Shown one piece after another: positions 14,259-21,807 of a DNA stretch of 21,807 nucleotides (its first letter is position 1; every line of letters starts with the position of its first letter). The notes beneath the pieces are model-generated. The model ran no database searches and was not told the DNA's origin. It was given only the letters and a program-made list of their open reading frames with translations. The translations under genes and the position numbers were made by a program. This stretch comes from Christensenella sp. UBA6345 (GTDB lineage: Bacteria > Bacillota > Clostridia > Christensenellales > UBA1242). The stretch lies in assembly GCA_002437945.1 (NCBI GenBank), contig DJSB01000049.1, forward strand, positions 19,395 through 41,201, written 5' to 3'.

Positions 14259-15414
14259 ATGACACTAGAAGTAATTGAATATATTAAGAATAATCCAGAT
14301 TGGAAAATAACATTATCTAAAGAACCATACTGTATCACAATATATGAAGATGATAACTATTACTTACTTAAGTACAGCCAACTATTTTCTGATTTTCGAA
14401 TTGATATGGTAAAGGAATGTCGTGGTTTGATTATTGATAAAGAGACATATAAACCACTTGCTTTGTCTTTTACAAAGTTTTTTAATGTGTTTGAAGAATT
14501 TGCTGCAAAAGTGAATTGGAAACATTGTGCTGTTCAAGAAAAAGTTGATGGTTCAAAGATGTTGGTATGGTATGATAGAGATAGTTGGCATGTATCTACA
14601 TCGGGTACAATTGATGGATGCATACAAGGCTATAAAAACTGGTACTGACTATTCTTTTGGTCAATTATTTGATGAAGCAATTGATAATTTAAATATTACC
14701 AAACAACAATTTTTTGATTTACTTAAACCAAAATATTGTTATACTTTCGAACTTATTTCTCCAAAGGCTAGAGTGGTTGTTCCATATCAGAACACTGAAA
14801 TTAGATACATAGGATTAAGAGATGTAGAAACTTTTGAAGAAGTTGATCCCGACATAGAGACTCAATTAACTAGTGTAGTCCAACGTCCAAAACAATACAA
14901 TTTAACATCTTTAAAGGAATGTCTTAAGGCTACAGAAATAATGGGATATGATGAAGAAGGTTTTGTAGTTGTTGACGATAAATGGAATAGAGTTAAGATT
15001 AAATCTCCAGCATATGTTGCTGCTCACTATTTGAAAAATAACGGAGTAGAGAATAATGCGAAAATACTAGAGATGATAGATAAGGGCGAAGAGAGCGAAT
15101 TTTTATCATATTTCCCAGAGATGAAAGATGGCATTATTAATGTTAAGACCAAAAAAGAAAAATATATTACTGATGCAAAAGAAGCAATTATTGATATGCA
15201 ATCCCACAATTTTACAGATAGAAAAGAAATTGCCCAATTTATCAATTCTCGTTATCCACAATTTAGAAATCTTATGTTTAGATATTTAGGTACAGATTTA
15301 ATCGCCATGTATGTTAATAATTGTTGGAATGAGATGAGTATCGATAAAAAACTAGAAAGCATAGGTTTAAGACGATTGGAAAATGATACTGACAAAATAG
15401 ACGTGGAAGAATAA
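14259..15414 (+). pseudogene. T4 Rnl1-type RNA ligase, frame split by a 4-base duplication
   Basis: Two overlapping frames together encode one ATP-dependent RNA ligase of the T4 Rnl1/RnlA kind. Frame one (14259-14648) carries ECRGLIID and the nucleotidyl-transfer motif QEKVDGSK with candidate adenylylated Lys95. It ends soon after STSGTID. The second frame resumes with DAYKAIKTGTDYSFGQLF. It then carries motif III (YTFELISP), motif IV (DEEGFVV) and motif V (VKIKSP), plus an alpha-helical C-terminus to 15414. Removing one GATG copy of the tandem GATGGATG at 14613-14620 restores a continuous 383-residue protein, close to T4 Rnl1 (374). All catalytic motifs survive, so the lesion is recent, a reversible slippage event, or a sequencing error. 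ATG 14259 is 7 bases after AGGAG. An ATG at 14614 could restart translation in the second frame. Confidence 0.88.
14613..14620 (+). repeat. 4-base tandem duplication GATGGATG causing the frameshift
   Basis: Two adjacent GATG copies lie exactly where the ligase frame breaks. A single copy would read Gly-Thr-Ile-Asp-Ala-Tyr-Lys, as expected in this family. A 4-base insertion shifts the frame and leads to TGA at 14646-14648. Confidence 0.85.
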
Positions 15415-15484
15415 AGAATTGTATATTTTAGAATATTAATTATTGAGAAATATAATATTAAAATAAATTTCTATTTAGTTAGAT

Positions 15485-15515
15485 AAAAAACACCGAAATA
15501 AAATCGGTGTTTTTT
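15485..15515 (+). terminator. Terminator of the RNA ligase gene
   Basis: AACACCGA (15489-15496) pairs with TCGGTGTT (15504-15511), extended by A-T pairs on the outside, around a 7-base loop, followed by T. It lies about 70 bases after the ligase stop. Confidence 0.88.
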
Positions 15516-15579
15516 GTTAACGATATATGAGTTTGTGTTTTTATTATCTATAATCTCTATAGTGTATATATATTATTAT

Positions 15580-15608
15580 TTGGTTTTTTAGTGGCGATTT
15601 GATATAAT
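15580..15608 (+). promoter_or_regulatory. Promoter of the wall-glycosylation operon
   Basis: TTGGTT (15580-15585) is 17 bases before a consensus TATAAT (15603-15608), which is preceded by TGA for an extended -10. Transcription would start about 15 bases before ATG 15630, and the leader contains AAGGAG. Confidence 0.66.
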
Positions 15609-15629
15609 GAATATAGCAAGGAGTCACAT

Positions 15630-16226
15630 ATGATAAAAGAGTTTTTTCGTAAACATAAAACTTTGGCAGAAATAGCAAGATTTGTGATTGTGGGCGGAGT
15701 CGCTACAATTATAGACTTCTTATGTATGAGTTTATTTATTTATGTTTTTAATTTAAAGGCTTATAATTACAATCTTATTAATGTTTTCTTTTCAAAAGGT
15801 AATGCTAATGCATGGAGTGTAGTGGTAGGTACTGGTGTAGGGTTTACTATTAGTTTAGGGTTTAATTACTTATTAAGTATTTTGTTTGTATTCCAGAACA
15901 ACAATAAGTTTGCCCGTACTGCAAAAGGTGCAGTTGCGTTTACCGTGTTGGCATTGGTAGGTTTGGGTATACATACCTTGTTTATGTATATTGGATATGA
16001 TTTACTTCATATTAACGAGTGGATAGTAAAGATATTTTTAACTATCGTGGTTATGGTATTTAATTATATAACTAGAAAAAAATTGATATTTAAGGAACAT
16101 ACTAATACTATAACAACCAATGTATCTAGTGACGAAGTAGACAATAAAAATGTTGATAGTGATAATACTAGACTAAAAGATAATGAAGTAGAAATAATAG
16201 CACCTGATGATAGCCAAAGTGCTTAA
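15630..16226 (+). CDS. GtrA/GtcA-like membrane protein (lipid-linked sugar flippase)
   Basis: A 198-residue protein of the GtrA family with four predicted membrane segments (about 16-40, 63-90, 103-123 and 130-148). The family opening ARFVIVGGVATIIDF and the ISLGFNYLLSILFVF segment are both visible. A hydrophilic, acidic tail of about 40 residues follows. GtrA/GtcA proteins are thought to move undecaprenyl-phosphate-linked sugars across the membrane. AAGGAG lies 6 bases before the ATG. The CsbB-like glycosyltransferase begins 38 bases later and a YfhO-like gene after that. This is the full set known from Listeria and Bacillus for decorating lipoteichoic or wall teichoic acid, which supports the flippase role. 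Confidence 0.88.
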   Translation: MIKEFFRKHKTLAEIARFVIVGGVATIIDFLCMSLFIYVFNLKAYNYNLINVFFSKGNANAWSVVVGTGVGFTISLGFNYLLSILFVFQNNNKFARTAKGAVAFTVLALVGLGIHTLFMYIGYDLLHINEWIVKIFLTIVVMVFNYITRKKLIFKEHTNTITTNVSSDEVDNKNVDSDNTRLKDNEVEIIAPDDSQSA

Positions 16227-16264
16227 TGTGTTAATAATAGAGTAAATTTCAAAGGAAGAAAGAT

Positions 16265-17212
16265 ATGGATAAAAAAATCGATGTAAGTGTTGTTATACCG
16301 GTATATAACGAAGAAGAAAGTATCAATAGATGTTTTAACGAAGTGGACAATGAATGTAAAAAACTTGGACGTACATATGAAATAATTTATGTTAATGATG
16401 GTTCAAAAGATAATAGTCTTAATATACTTAAGGAATTAGCAGAAAAATATCCACAAGTTAAGGTTATTAACTTTAGCCGTAATTTTGGACAAAATCCAGC
16501 ATTGATGGCGGGATTCAAGATGTCAAGTGGGGAAGCAATTATTAATATAGATTGTGACCTTCAAGACCCTGTACATTTAATAACAGACTTTGTTAATAAA
16601 TGGAGTGAAGGTTATGATGTAGTACTAGCGAAAAGAAAAAAACGTGCTGGCGAAAGTATATTTAAAAAGGTTACATCAAAGATATTTTATAAAGTGTTTA
16701 AGTGGTTATCAAAAACCAATACTCCACAAGACTGTGGCATATCAAGATTGTTGTCTAGACGTGTTCTTAATGATATATTACAACTTAACGAACATAATAT
16801 TTATCTTGCCGGTATGACCGAATATGTGGGGTATAAACAAACTATTGTTGAATTTGATAGAGAACCTAGACGTGAAGGCAAGACTAAATATAGTGTAAAG
16901 AAACTTGTTAAGTTGGCAATTTCTAATACATTGCCATATTCTTCTACACCTATAGCATTTATTTTTGGTGGTGGTATAACAATGTCGTTAATGGGGACTT
17001 TAGGCTTAATTGCATTATTAGTATTAAGTCTAGTTAAAGTTGCATTCCCTAGTTTGTTATGGATAATAGGAACTATTGTATTGTGTACTGGCATAATAAT
17101 GGCAAGCCTAGGTGTAATAGGTGCATACATTATGATGTCTTATACTGAAGTTCTTAACAGACCTAGATATATTATTGCTGATAAATATAATTTTGGAGAT
17201 AAAGATGAATAG
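16265..17212 (+). CDS. CsbB/GtrB-like polyprenyl-phosphate glycosyltransferase
   Basis: A 315-residue GT2-family enzyme predicted to transfer a sugar from a nucleotide donor to undecaprenyl phosphate on the cytoplasmic face. The GT-A domain shows VSVVIPVYNEEES (7-19), YVNDGSKDNS (42-51), INFSRNFGQNPAL and the metal-binding NIDCDLQDP (94-102), with RREGKTKYSVKKL later. Two membrane helices close the protein (about 230-255 and 265-290), as in CsbB and GtrB. The sugar cannot be told from sequence; N-acetylglucosamine is known for B. subtilis CsbB. AAGGAAG is 6 bases before the ATG. The stop overlaps the start of the YfhO-like gene by 8 bases, indicating translational coupling. Confidence 0.93.
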   Translation: MDKKIDVSVVIPVYNEEESINRCFNEVDNECKKLGRTYEIIYVNDGSKDNSLNILKELAEKYPQVKVINFSRNFGQNPALMAGFKMSSGEAIINIDCDLQDPVHLITDFVNKWSEGYDVVLAKRKKRAGESIFKKVTSKIFYKVFKWLSKTNTPQDCGISRLLSRRVLNDILQLNEHNIYLAGMTEYVGYKQTIVEFDREPRREGKTKYSVKKLVKLAISNTLPYSSTPIAFIFGGGITMSLMGTLGLIALLVLSLVKVAFPSLLWIIGTIVLCTGIIMASLGVIGAYIMMSYTEVLNRPRYIIADKYNFGDKDE

Positions 17213-19886
17213 AATTAAGTCTCATTTTCGTGATAAGAAAAATTATTATATTCTAGCATCTGTCATTACTGTACTTTTTTTAATTATTTATGCTTGCTAT
17301 GGTGCATTCCCATTTGGGACAAAAACAATAGCACACTATGATATGTATCATCAAGTATTGCCTTTTGTGGGATTAATTTTTGATATGTTTAGTGGAAAAA
17401 TCTCGCCAGTGTTTACTAATTACTTGGCGGGTGGTGCTAATATAGTTGGGTTTGTATGTTATATGATATTTAATCCATTCTATTTACTTTTGTTACCTTT
17501 TGGAAAGGCTAATTTGCTTTATAGTATTAATATTGTATTTATTATTCAAATCATTGCTATAGCATTAACATTTTTATGGTTTATACGTAAATATTTTCGA
17601 CTTAACGATATTTTGCAGATTACATTTGCTTTTGCGTATGCCATAAGTCCTTATGTTCTATTCAATTATACTTGGTTTACATGGTTATTCTTATATATGC
17701 TTATGCCTATTTTAGCCCATTATTTTATTAAGATGTTAAAAACCGGTAAAATATGGGGCTTTACATTAACTGTGACTGCCATGATATACAACTGCTATGG
17801 TATAGGACTTACAGGGCAGGCTATAATATTTATAATTGCTACTGTGTTTATATTTTCTATGATTAAAGATAATCAACATAGAAAAACAAGTATGTTCAAG
17901 ATGCTTATAAGTTATGGTATAGCAGTATGCTTTGCTTTGCCATTACTTGGTGTTAATGTTATGCAATTAACCGAAGGCTCTAGAATTGGAAGTTTATTTG
18001 ACAACTTTATATATGGACAATTATTTGGCGGGATTAGTTATAATATTAACTATTTAGTTACTGATAGTATTGCACTTGTATTTACAGTATTGTTTGTGAT
18101 TAAATGTAACAAACATAATAAATTTAATCAATTTTTATTTATTTCATTATTGCTTTGTGCTATTCCATTGCTTATTGATGGTATTCAATTAGTGTTGTGC
18201 TTGGGTAGTTATTATGGTTATAATATGCGTTTAAGTTATGTTTTAACTTTTTTAATGATGATTACTTCTATGCTTTACACTAAAAACATAATGAGACGAC
18301 ATAATAATATAGCAGAAGAAAAAATAGAAAAATATACTGAAAGAAGTATTTCAATTATATTCTGTGTAGTTATATTATTAGTTACTTTGTGTTTAAGTAT
18401 ATGGCATGAATTTTTAAGTTCAAGTTTATCCAATGCTTGTTCGGGTGGATTGGTATTATTGGTGTATTCAATTATGCCAGTTGGTTTTATTGCTATTATG
18501 GTGTGGTTGTTATACAACTATCTTAAAGGGAAAGTTAGAGTCAAAGTATTCTATGTGATAATGTCTATCTTGTTCGTTTTTCAAAGTTTATCTAATATGT
18601 TTATTTTTACCGAACAAGGTTTTTCAAGCACAAAGGGAGTTAAGTTTTTACAAAACCAAAGTATAGAAAGGAATATTAATTATACTGATAGATTAAAAGA
18701 TTTTTCTGATGATTTAGGTTGTGACACTCATATTTTAACCAATTTTTCAAGTTTTGCGTGCTTCGCATCTCAAATCAATAAAGTGCCAGTAGAGTTCTCA
18801 AGAAAGTTGGGATACAATGTATCTAATAATGCGTTATCATCTTTTGGTGGGACTGTGTTGTCTGATGCTTTGTTTAACTATAAATATTATTATTCTACAA
18901 GCGAAATTAATTATCCACATTTAAATCTTGTTGCTAGCGAAAAACACAAAGAAAAAACATATTATTTGTATGAAAATATGTTGACCATTAACAATGCTAT
19001 TCTGTTGCCAAGTTCTTCAAACTTACAATTGGGCAAAAATATTAGTGATAATATCCAAGCCTTGTACGAATATATGGGTGGCGAAGGTACGGTTATTAAA
19101 TCTACTACTTTAGACTTAATAATTTCTGACCCTAATAACGATATAGGACAGGGAACTCTAGTTGATGATGAAACCAAACATCAAACTGTTAATATTATGT
19201 TTAAGTCAAGAGACTATAATAGAATAATGTATTCGTCACTTGATGTATTTCAAGAATATTGTGTTCTAATACCTAATTCAAGTGCATTAGAATTGAATAC
19301 AGAAAGTAATTCACTTGAATCACTTGGATATGTAGAAAAGAATAAGTCTGATTATGAAGTAGGTATTCAAATTGTCGAACCATACAATAAAAAAGATAAA
19401 TACGAAGCCAAGGATATAACAATATACGAAATTAATTATGATAAAGTGGCACAATTAATTCAATCACTTAATAACCAAAATGTTGACTTTCAATATACCA
19501 AGAATGGTTTTAAAGTTACTGCTAATAGTAATAACCAAAAAATTGTTATTTCTAATGCCAATATTAATGGCAACTCTATTACCATTAACGGAGTTAAAAC
19601 CGAACCTAATAGTTTAGGACTTATCGAACTTGATCTAAATGATGGTGAGAATCTGATCGTAAGTGAATTTAAGTTCCCATATACAAAAGTATTATTAATT
19701 GCTTTAGTAGTTGGCGGATTAGGCTTGACTATATTGATTGTATTTAATTATTGTTTGATTAAATATAAAACTATTAAAAATATAGTATATTATGTATCTT
19801 TAGGTATATTTGGGGTATTCTTGACCATAGTATATTTTGTACCTAGTGTAATATTTATGGTTAGAATATTTATGTTTAAATTTTAA
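17205..19886 (+). CDS. yfhO: YfhO-like polytopic membrane glycosyltransferase (GT-C type)
   Basis: An 893-residue protein with about a dozen predicted membrane helices in its first 480 residues, a large Ser/Asn-rich extracellular region (about 490-835), and two more helices at the end. Near the N-terminus, FPFGTKTIAHYDMYHQVLPF matches the YfhO/GT-C pattern with a conserved acidic residue in the first outer loop. In B. subtilis, YfhO is required with CsbB for sugar modification of lipoteichoic acid, so it is the likely transferase from the lipid-linked sugar to the polymer. The frame extends back to a TTG at 17175, but GGAG (17195-17198) precedes ATG 17205 by 6 bases. It overlaps the CsbB-like stop by 8 bases. 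The acceptor polymer here is inferred. Confidence 0.85.
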   Translation: MNRIKSHFRDKKNYYILASVITVLFLIIYACYGAFPFGTKTIAHYDMYHQVLPFVGLIFDMFSGKISPVFTNYLAGGANIVGFVCYMIFNPFYLLLLPFGKANLLYSINIVFIIQIIAIALTFLWFIRKYFRLNDILQITFAFAYAISPYVLFNYTWFTWLFLYMLMPILAHYFIKMLKTGKIWGFTLTVTAMIYNCYGIGLTGQAIIFIIATVFIFSMIKDNQHRKTSMFKMLISYGIAVCFALPLLGVNVMQLTEGSRIGSLFDNFIYGQLFGGISYNINYLVTDSIALVFTVLFVIKCNKHNKFNQFLFISLLLCAIPLLIDGIQLVLCLGSYYGYNMRLSYVLTFLMMITSMLYTKNIMRRHNNIAEEKIEKYTERSISIIFCVVILLVTLCLSIWHEFLSSSLSNACSGGLVLLVYSIMPVGFIAIMVWLLYNYLKGKVRVKVFYVIMSILFVFQSLSNMFIFTEQGFSSTKGVKFLQNQSIERNINYTDRLKDFSDDLGCDTHILTNFSSFACFASQINKVPVEFSRKLGYNVSNNALSSFGGTVLSDALFNYKYYYSTSEINYPHLNLVASEKHKEKTYYLYENMLTINNAILLPSSSNLQLGKNISDNIQALYEYMGGEGTVIKSTTLDLIISDPNNDIGQGTLVDDETKHQTVNIMFKSRDYNRIMYSSLDVFQEYCVLIPNSSALELNTESNSLESLGYVEKNKSDYEVGIQIVEPYNKKDKYEAKDITIYEINYDKVAQLIQSLNNQNVDFQYTKNGFKVTANSNNQKIVISNANINGNSITINGVKTEPNSLGLIELDLNDGENLIVSEFKFPYTKVLLIALVVGGLGLTILIVFNYCLIKYKTIKNIVYYVSLGIFGVFLTIVYFVPSVIFMVRIFMFKF

Positions 19887-19895
19887 GGAATAAAA

Positions 19896-20528
19896 ATGGA
19901 AGCAATACAAGAGTTTTTTGTTAATATATTTAATGATAATGTATGGCTAGCAATATTGTTGTTTGCCATGCTACCTATTACTGAAGCCAGAATTGCTATT
20001 CCTTTTGGCTTAAGTGCTTCCTTTTGGGGTGCAAAAACTTTAACTCCTATACAAGCATTTTTGTGTGGTAGTATAGGTAGTTTTATTCCTAGTTTAATTA
20101 TAATTCCTTTACTAGTTCCTATTTTAAAGTATTTAAAGAAAACACGACTTTTTAGTTCACTTGCAGAAAAATTGGAAAGACTGGCCAATAAGAAATCGCA
20201 AAAAATAAGTGAGACAAAAAATAGTGCCAAAAGGTATATCTTGTTGTCGCTTTTTGTAGCAGTACCATTGCCACTTACAGGGGTATGGACAGGGTCACTT
20301 ATAGCATCAATTCTTAATATGTCCGTTCCTTATAGTCTAATTGCTATACTAGTGGGCAATTTAATTGCAGGTGGTATTATTACTATTATTTCAGTATTGT
20401 TTGATGGTAAAAGCGATATATTTATGCTTATACTTTTAGGTATAATATTTGCATATGTACTATTCTTGGTTGTTAAATCTTTGATTAAATATATAAAGAA
20501 TAAACAAACACAAAAATGGACTATGTAA
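19896..20528 (+). CDS. COG2426 putative small multidrug export-type membrane protein
   Basis: A 210-residue membrane protein of the family annotated as putative small multi-drug export (COG2426). It has four to five hydrophobic segments, the N-terminal signature LPITEARIAIPFGL (residues 26-39) and the later AVPLPLTGVWTGS (about 124-136), both conserved in that family. A basic cytoplasmic loop, about 75-105, separates the halves. The export role in the name is weakly founded and its substrate is unknown. AAGGAA overlaps the YfhO-like stop codon and is 5 bases before the ATG, so it is the last gene of the four-gene operon. A glycosylation role would rest only on this position. Confidence 0.85.
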   Translation: MEAIQEFFVNIFNDNVWLAILLFAMLPITEARIAIPFGLSASFWGAKTLTPIQAFLCGSIGSFIPSLIIIPLLVPILKYLKKTRLFSSLAEKLERLANKKSQKISETKNSAKRYILLSLFVAVPLPLTGVWTGSLIASILNMSVPYSLIAILVGNLIAGGIITIISVLFDGKSDIFMLILLGIIFAYVLFLVVKSLIKYIKNKQTQKWTM

Positions 20529-20576
20529 AATACGTTATTAGTAAACGGTAATAATTATTTATTGATATTAACTTTA

Positions 20577-20606
20577 AACAGCCACGGGAATATCTCGTGG
20601 CTTTTT
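20577..20606 (+). terminator. First terminator of the glycosylation operon
   Basis: GCCACGGGA (20581-20589) pairs with TCTCGTGGC (20593-20601), nine pairs with one G-U and a 3-base loop, followed by five T. It is the most G+C-rich hairpin in the window and is clearly oriented rightward. Confidence 0.9.
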
Positions 20607-20647
20607 AAAAAAGAGAAGAATATTAAGTGTGTATTCTTCTCTTTTTT
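20607..20647. terminator. Second, bidirectional terminator
   Basis: A perfect 16-base stem (20607-20622 with 20632-20647), A/G-rich on the left and T/C-rich on the right, with a 9-base loop. The A-run and T-run let it act in both directions. It backs up the preceding hairpin and ends the convergent HAD gene, whose stop lies 60 bases away. Confidence 0.88.
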
Positions 20648-20706
20648 TATTGTCTATAATTAATTTATTGTAAACATAACAATAATGTAATTAACATTGT
20701 AAGTTA

Positions 20707-21546
20707 TTAAATATAATTACGTTGTTTACGATTAATCTGTTTAAGTTTATCTTTGTGATATATGGTTTCTATAATTTCTTTAATAATGCTAGTTAATTCA
20801 CTATTTTCACTATAATCAGCCTTTGCTATGTAATCTACACGATCATGATTGATTAATGCTTTGTAGTAATCAGGCAAATTGTCATCATTGTACACACCTA
20901 TTGCGTATCCTTTTTTTGCTCTAATTAATTTCATTGAAGGTATGTCGGTTTCGCTGTCGCCAATGTAAATAATGTTTTCAAAAGATATACGTCTTTCATC
21001 ATATGGCATATAACTATTAACACGTGGGTCGTTAGGGGATAGTATACCTTTATTGATACGATATAAATATTGTGTTTTGCTGGTATAGTTAATGTCGATT
21101 GCAGGCCAAAATGCTTCACCTTTTTCATCATAGCAATATGTGCAAGCATAAATTTCTTTAAAATGTTTTGCTATAGCAGAGCCTTCTATCATTTCTTTCA
21201 CACCAGAAGATATAATATAATGTTCTAGTTCAACACCTTTAGATTCTGCAAAAGCATTAATACGATCAAACCATGTCAAAATCCCATCAAAATATTCAAT
21301 GTCTTTACCGCATGATTGAAAAAATTCTCTAGTAGGTTTGATACCACGTTCTTTGCATTTTTTTAATCCCATATATAGATATGCCATAATATTGTTAGCA
21401 CCATGTTCTGTAGAAAATTGGGCACACTCTTTCCAGAACTCATTTATGTCCATATTTAATGATTTAATGAATGAGTAATTTTGCATATCATTTTGCGATA
21501 GTGTTTTGTCGAAGTCATAACAAATTGCTATTCTTATTTTTTCCAT
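20707..21546 (-). CDS. HAD-superfamily phosphatase
   Basis: A 279-residue haloacid-dehalogenase-like hydrolase. Motif I is YDFDKT with nucleophile Asp11 and general acid Asp13, motif II is IISSG (Ser113 or Ser114), and Lys157 is a candidate motif III. Motif IV is GDSETD (196-201) with acidic residues 197 and 201. The helical cap lies between motifs I and II, as in phosphoserine-phosphatase-like members, so a small phosphorylated metabolite is the probable substrate; which one is unknown. No signal peptide is visible. AGGTGA lies 4 bases before the ATG. It is a lone gene with its own strong promoter and shares a terminator with the convergent operon. Confidence 0.88.
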   Translation of the reverse strand: MEKIRIAICYDFDKTLSQNDMQNYSFIKSLNMDINEFWKECAQFSTEHGANNIMAYLYMGLKKCKERGIKPTREFFQSCGKDIEYFDGILTWFDRINAFAESKGVELEHYIISSGVKEMIEGSAIAKHFKEIYACTYCYDEKGEAFWPAIDINYTSKTQYLYRINKGILSPNDPRVNSYMPYDERRISFENIIYIGDSETDIPSMKLIRAKKGYAIGVYNDDNLPDYYKALINHDRVDYIAKADYSENSELTSIIKEIIETIYHKDKLKQINRKQRNYI

Positions 21547-21577
21547 ATAGTCACCTATTGATATTTATTGTAAAAAT

Positions 21578-21606
21578 ATATTAACCTAAAAATCAATTAT
21601 TGTCAA
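21578..21606 (-). promoter_or_regulatory. Promoter of the HAD phosphatase gene
   Basis: On the minus strand, a consensus TTGACA (21601-21606) precedes TAATAT (21578-21583) by 17 bases. The leader to the ATG is about 25 bases. The remaining sequence to the window end is AT-rich, and I see no gene in it. Confidence 0.75.
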
Positions 21607-21807
21607 TATATAATCCATTTTAGCCGTAAATAAAGCCAAATTTTTAATATTTCTGAAGCATTAACAAAAATATTTAAACATTTTTATTAAATTTTAATTA
21701 GTGTAATTAAGGTTAAGTATTATTGGATTGTGGCATATTATATATGATAATGGCTTGCTTATTTTATATGTAAAACTGCAGTTAACTTCCGGTGATATAT
21801 TACAACA

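Noticed and set aside
14527..14613. Upstream extension of the second RNA ligase frame from ATG 14527
   Set aside because: Residues before the duplication in that frame do not resemble the ligase, whereas the other frame carries motif I there.
21607..21807. Promoter or operator for a gene beyond the right end (ATATTATATATGATAATG region)
   Set aside because: The region is too AT-rich and the inverted repeat too imperfect to support a specific site without the downstream gene.

Overview
The window is AT-rich (about 30% G+C by eye), with TTGACA/TATAAT-type promoters, AGGAG ribosome sites and short U-tailed hairpin terminators. Gene content points to a strictly or facultatively anaerobic Gram-positive bacterium of the Bacillota: long Rel, class III ribonucleotide reductase NrdD/NrdG, a DUF1292 protein, a GtcA/CsbB/YfhO-type wall-glycosylation set, and a BclA-like collagen protein. 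TGA is used as a stop and TGG for tryptophan, so the genetic code is standard and lineages that read TGA as Trp are excluded. An uncultured gut clostridial lineage is plausible, but the genus cannot be fixed from sequence alone.

Layout. (1) 1-2970, plus strand: a two-gene alarmone operon with an HD-only protein resembling a small alarmone hydrolase, then full-length Rel. It ends in a bidirectional terminator. (2) 2984-5541, minus strand: an operon with an intact metallophosphoesterase, a translationally coupled paralogue-like protein that has lost its metal ligands, and a small zinc-ribbon protein. (3) 5605-7318, minus: a 519-residue PHP-domain phosphoesterase with its own promoter and terminator. 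(4) 7505-9063, plus: a membrane-anchored SGNH/sialate-O-acetylesterase-like protein, then a DUF1292 protein carrying a Cys/His/Asp tail. (5) 9283-12131, plus: nrdD-nrdG behind a strong promoter overlapped by two NrdR-box-like sites. (6) 12164-14102, minus: a collagen-like BclA-type protein with a possible sigma-K-like promoter, and a GNAT acetyltransferase. (7) 14194-15515, plus: a T4 Rnl1-type RNA ligase whose frame is broken by a perfect 4-bp tandem duplication. (8) 15580-20647, plus: a four-gene operon of GtrA/GtcA-like flippase, CsbB-like polyprenyl-phosphate glycosyltransferase, YfhO-like GT-C protein and a COG2426 membrane protein, ending in tandem terminators. (9) 20707-21606, minus: a HAD-family phosphatase.

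Functional links. Genes in block 8 form a recognisable lipid-linked sugar pathway: load sugar on undecaprenyl phosphate, flip it, transfer it outside. Block 5 makes deoxynucleotides anaerobically and appears to be under NrdR control. Block 1 sets (p)ppGpp levels. The points most worth following up are the HD-only/Rel pair, the coupled active and inactive phosphoesterases with their zinc ribbon, the RNA ligase split by a GATG duplication, and the metallothionein-like tail on DUF1292. No CRISPR array, tRNA, rRNA, insertion sequence or integrase was seen.
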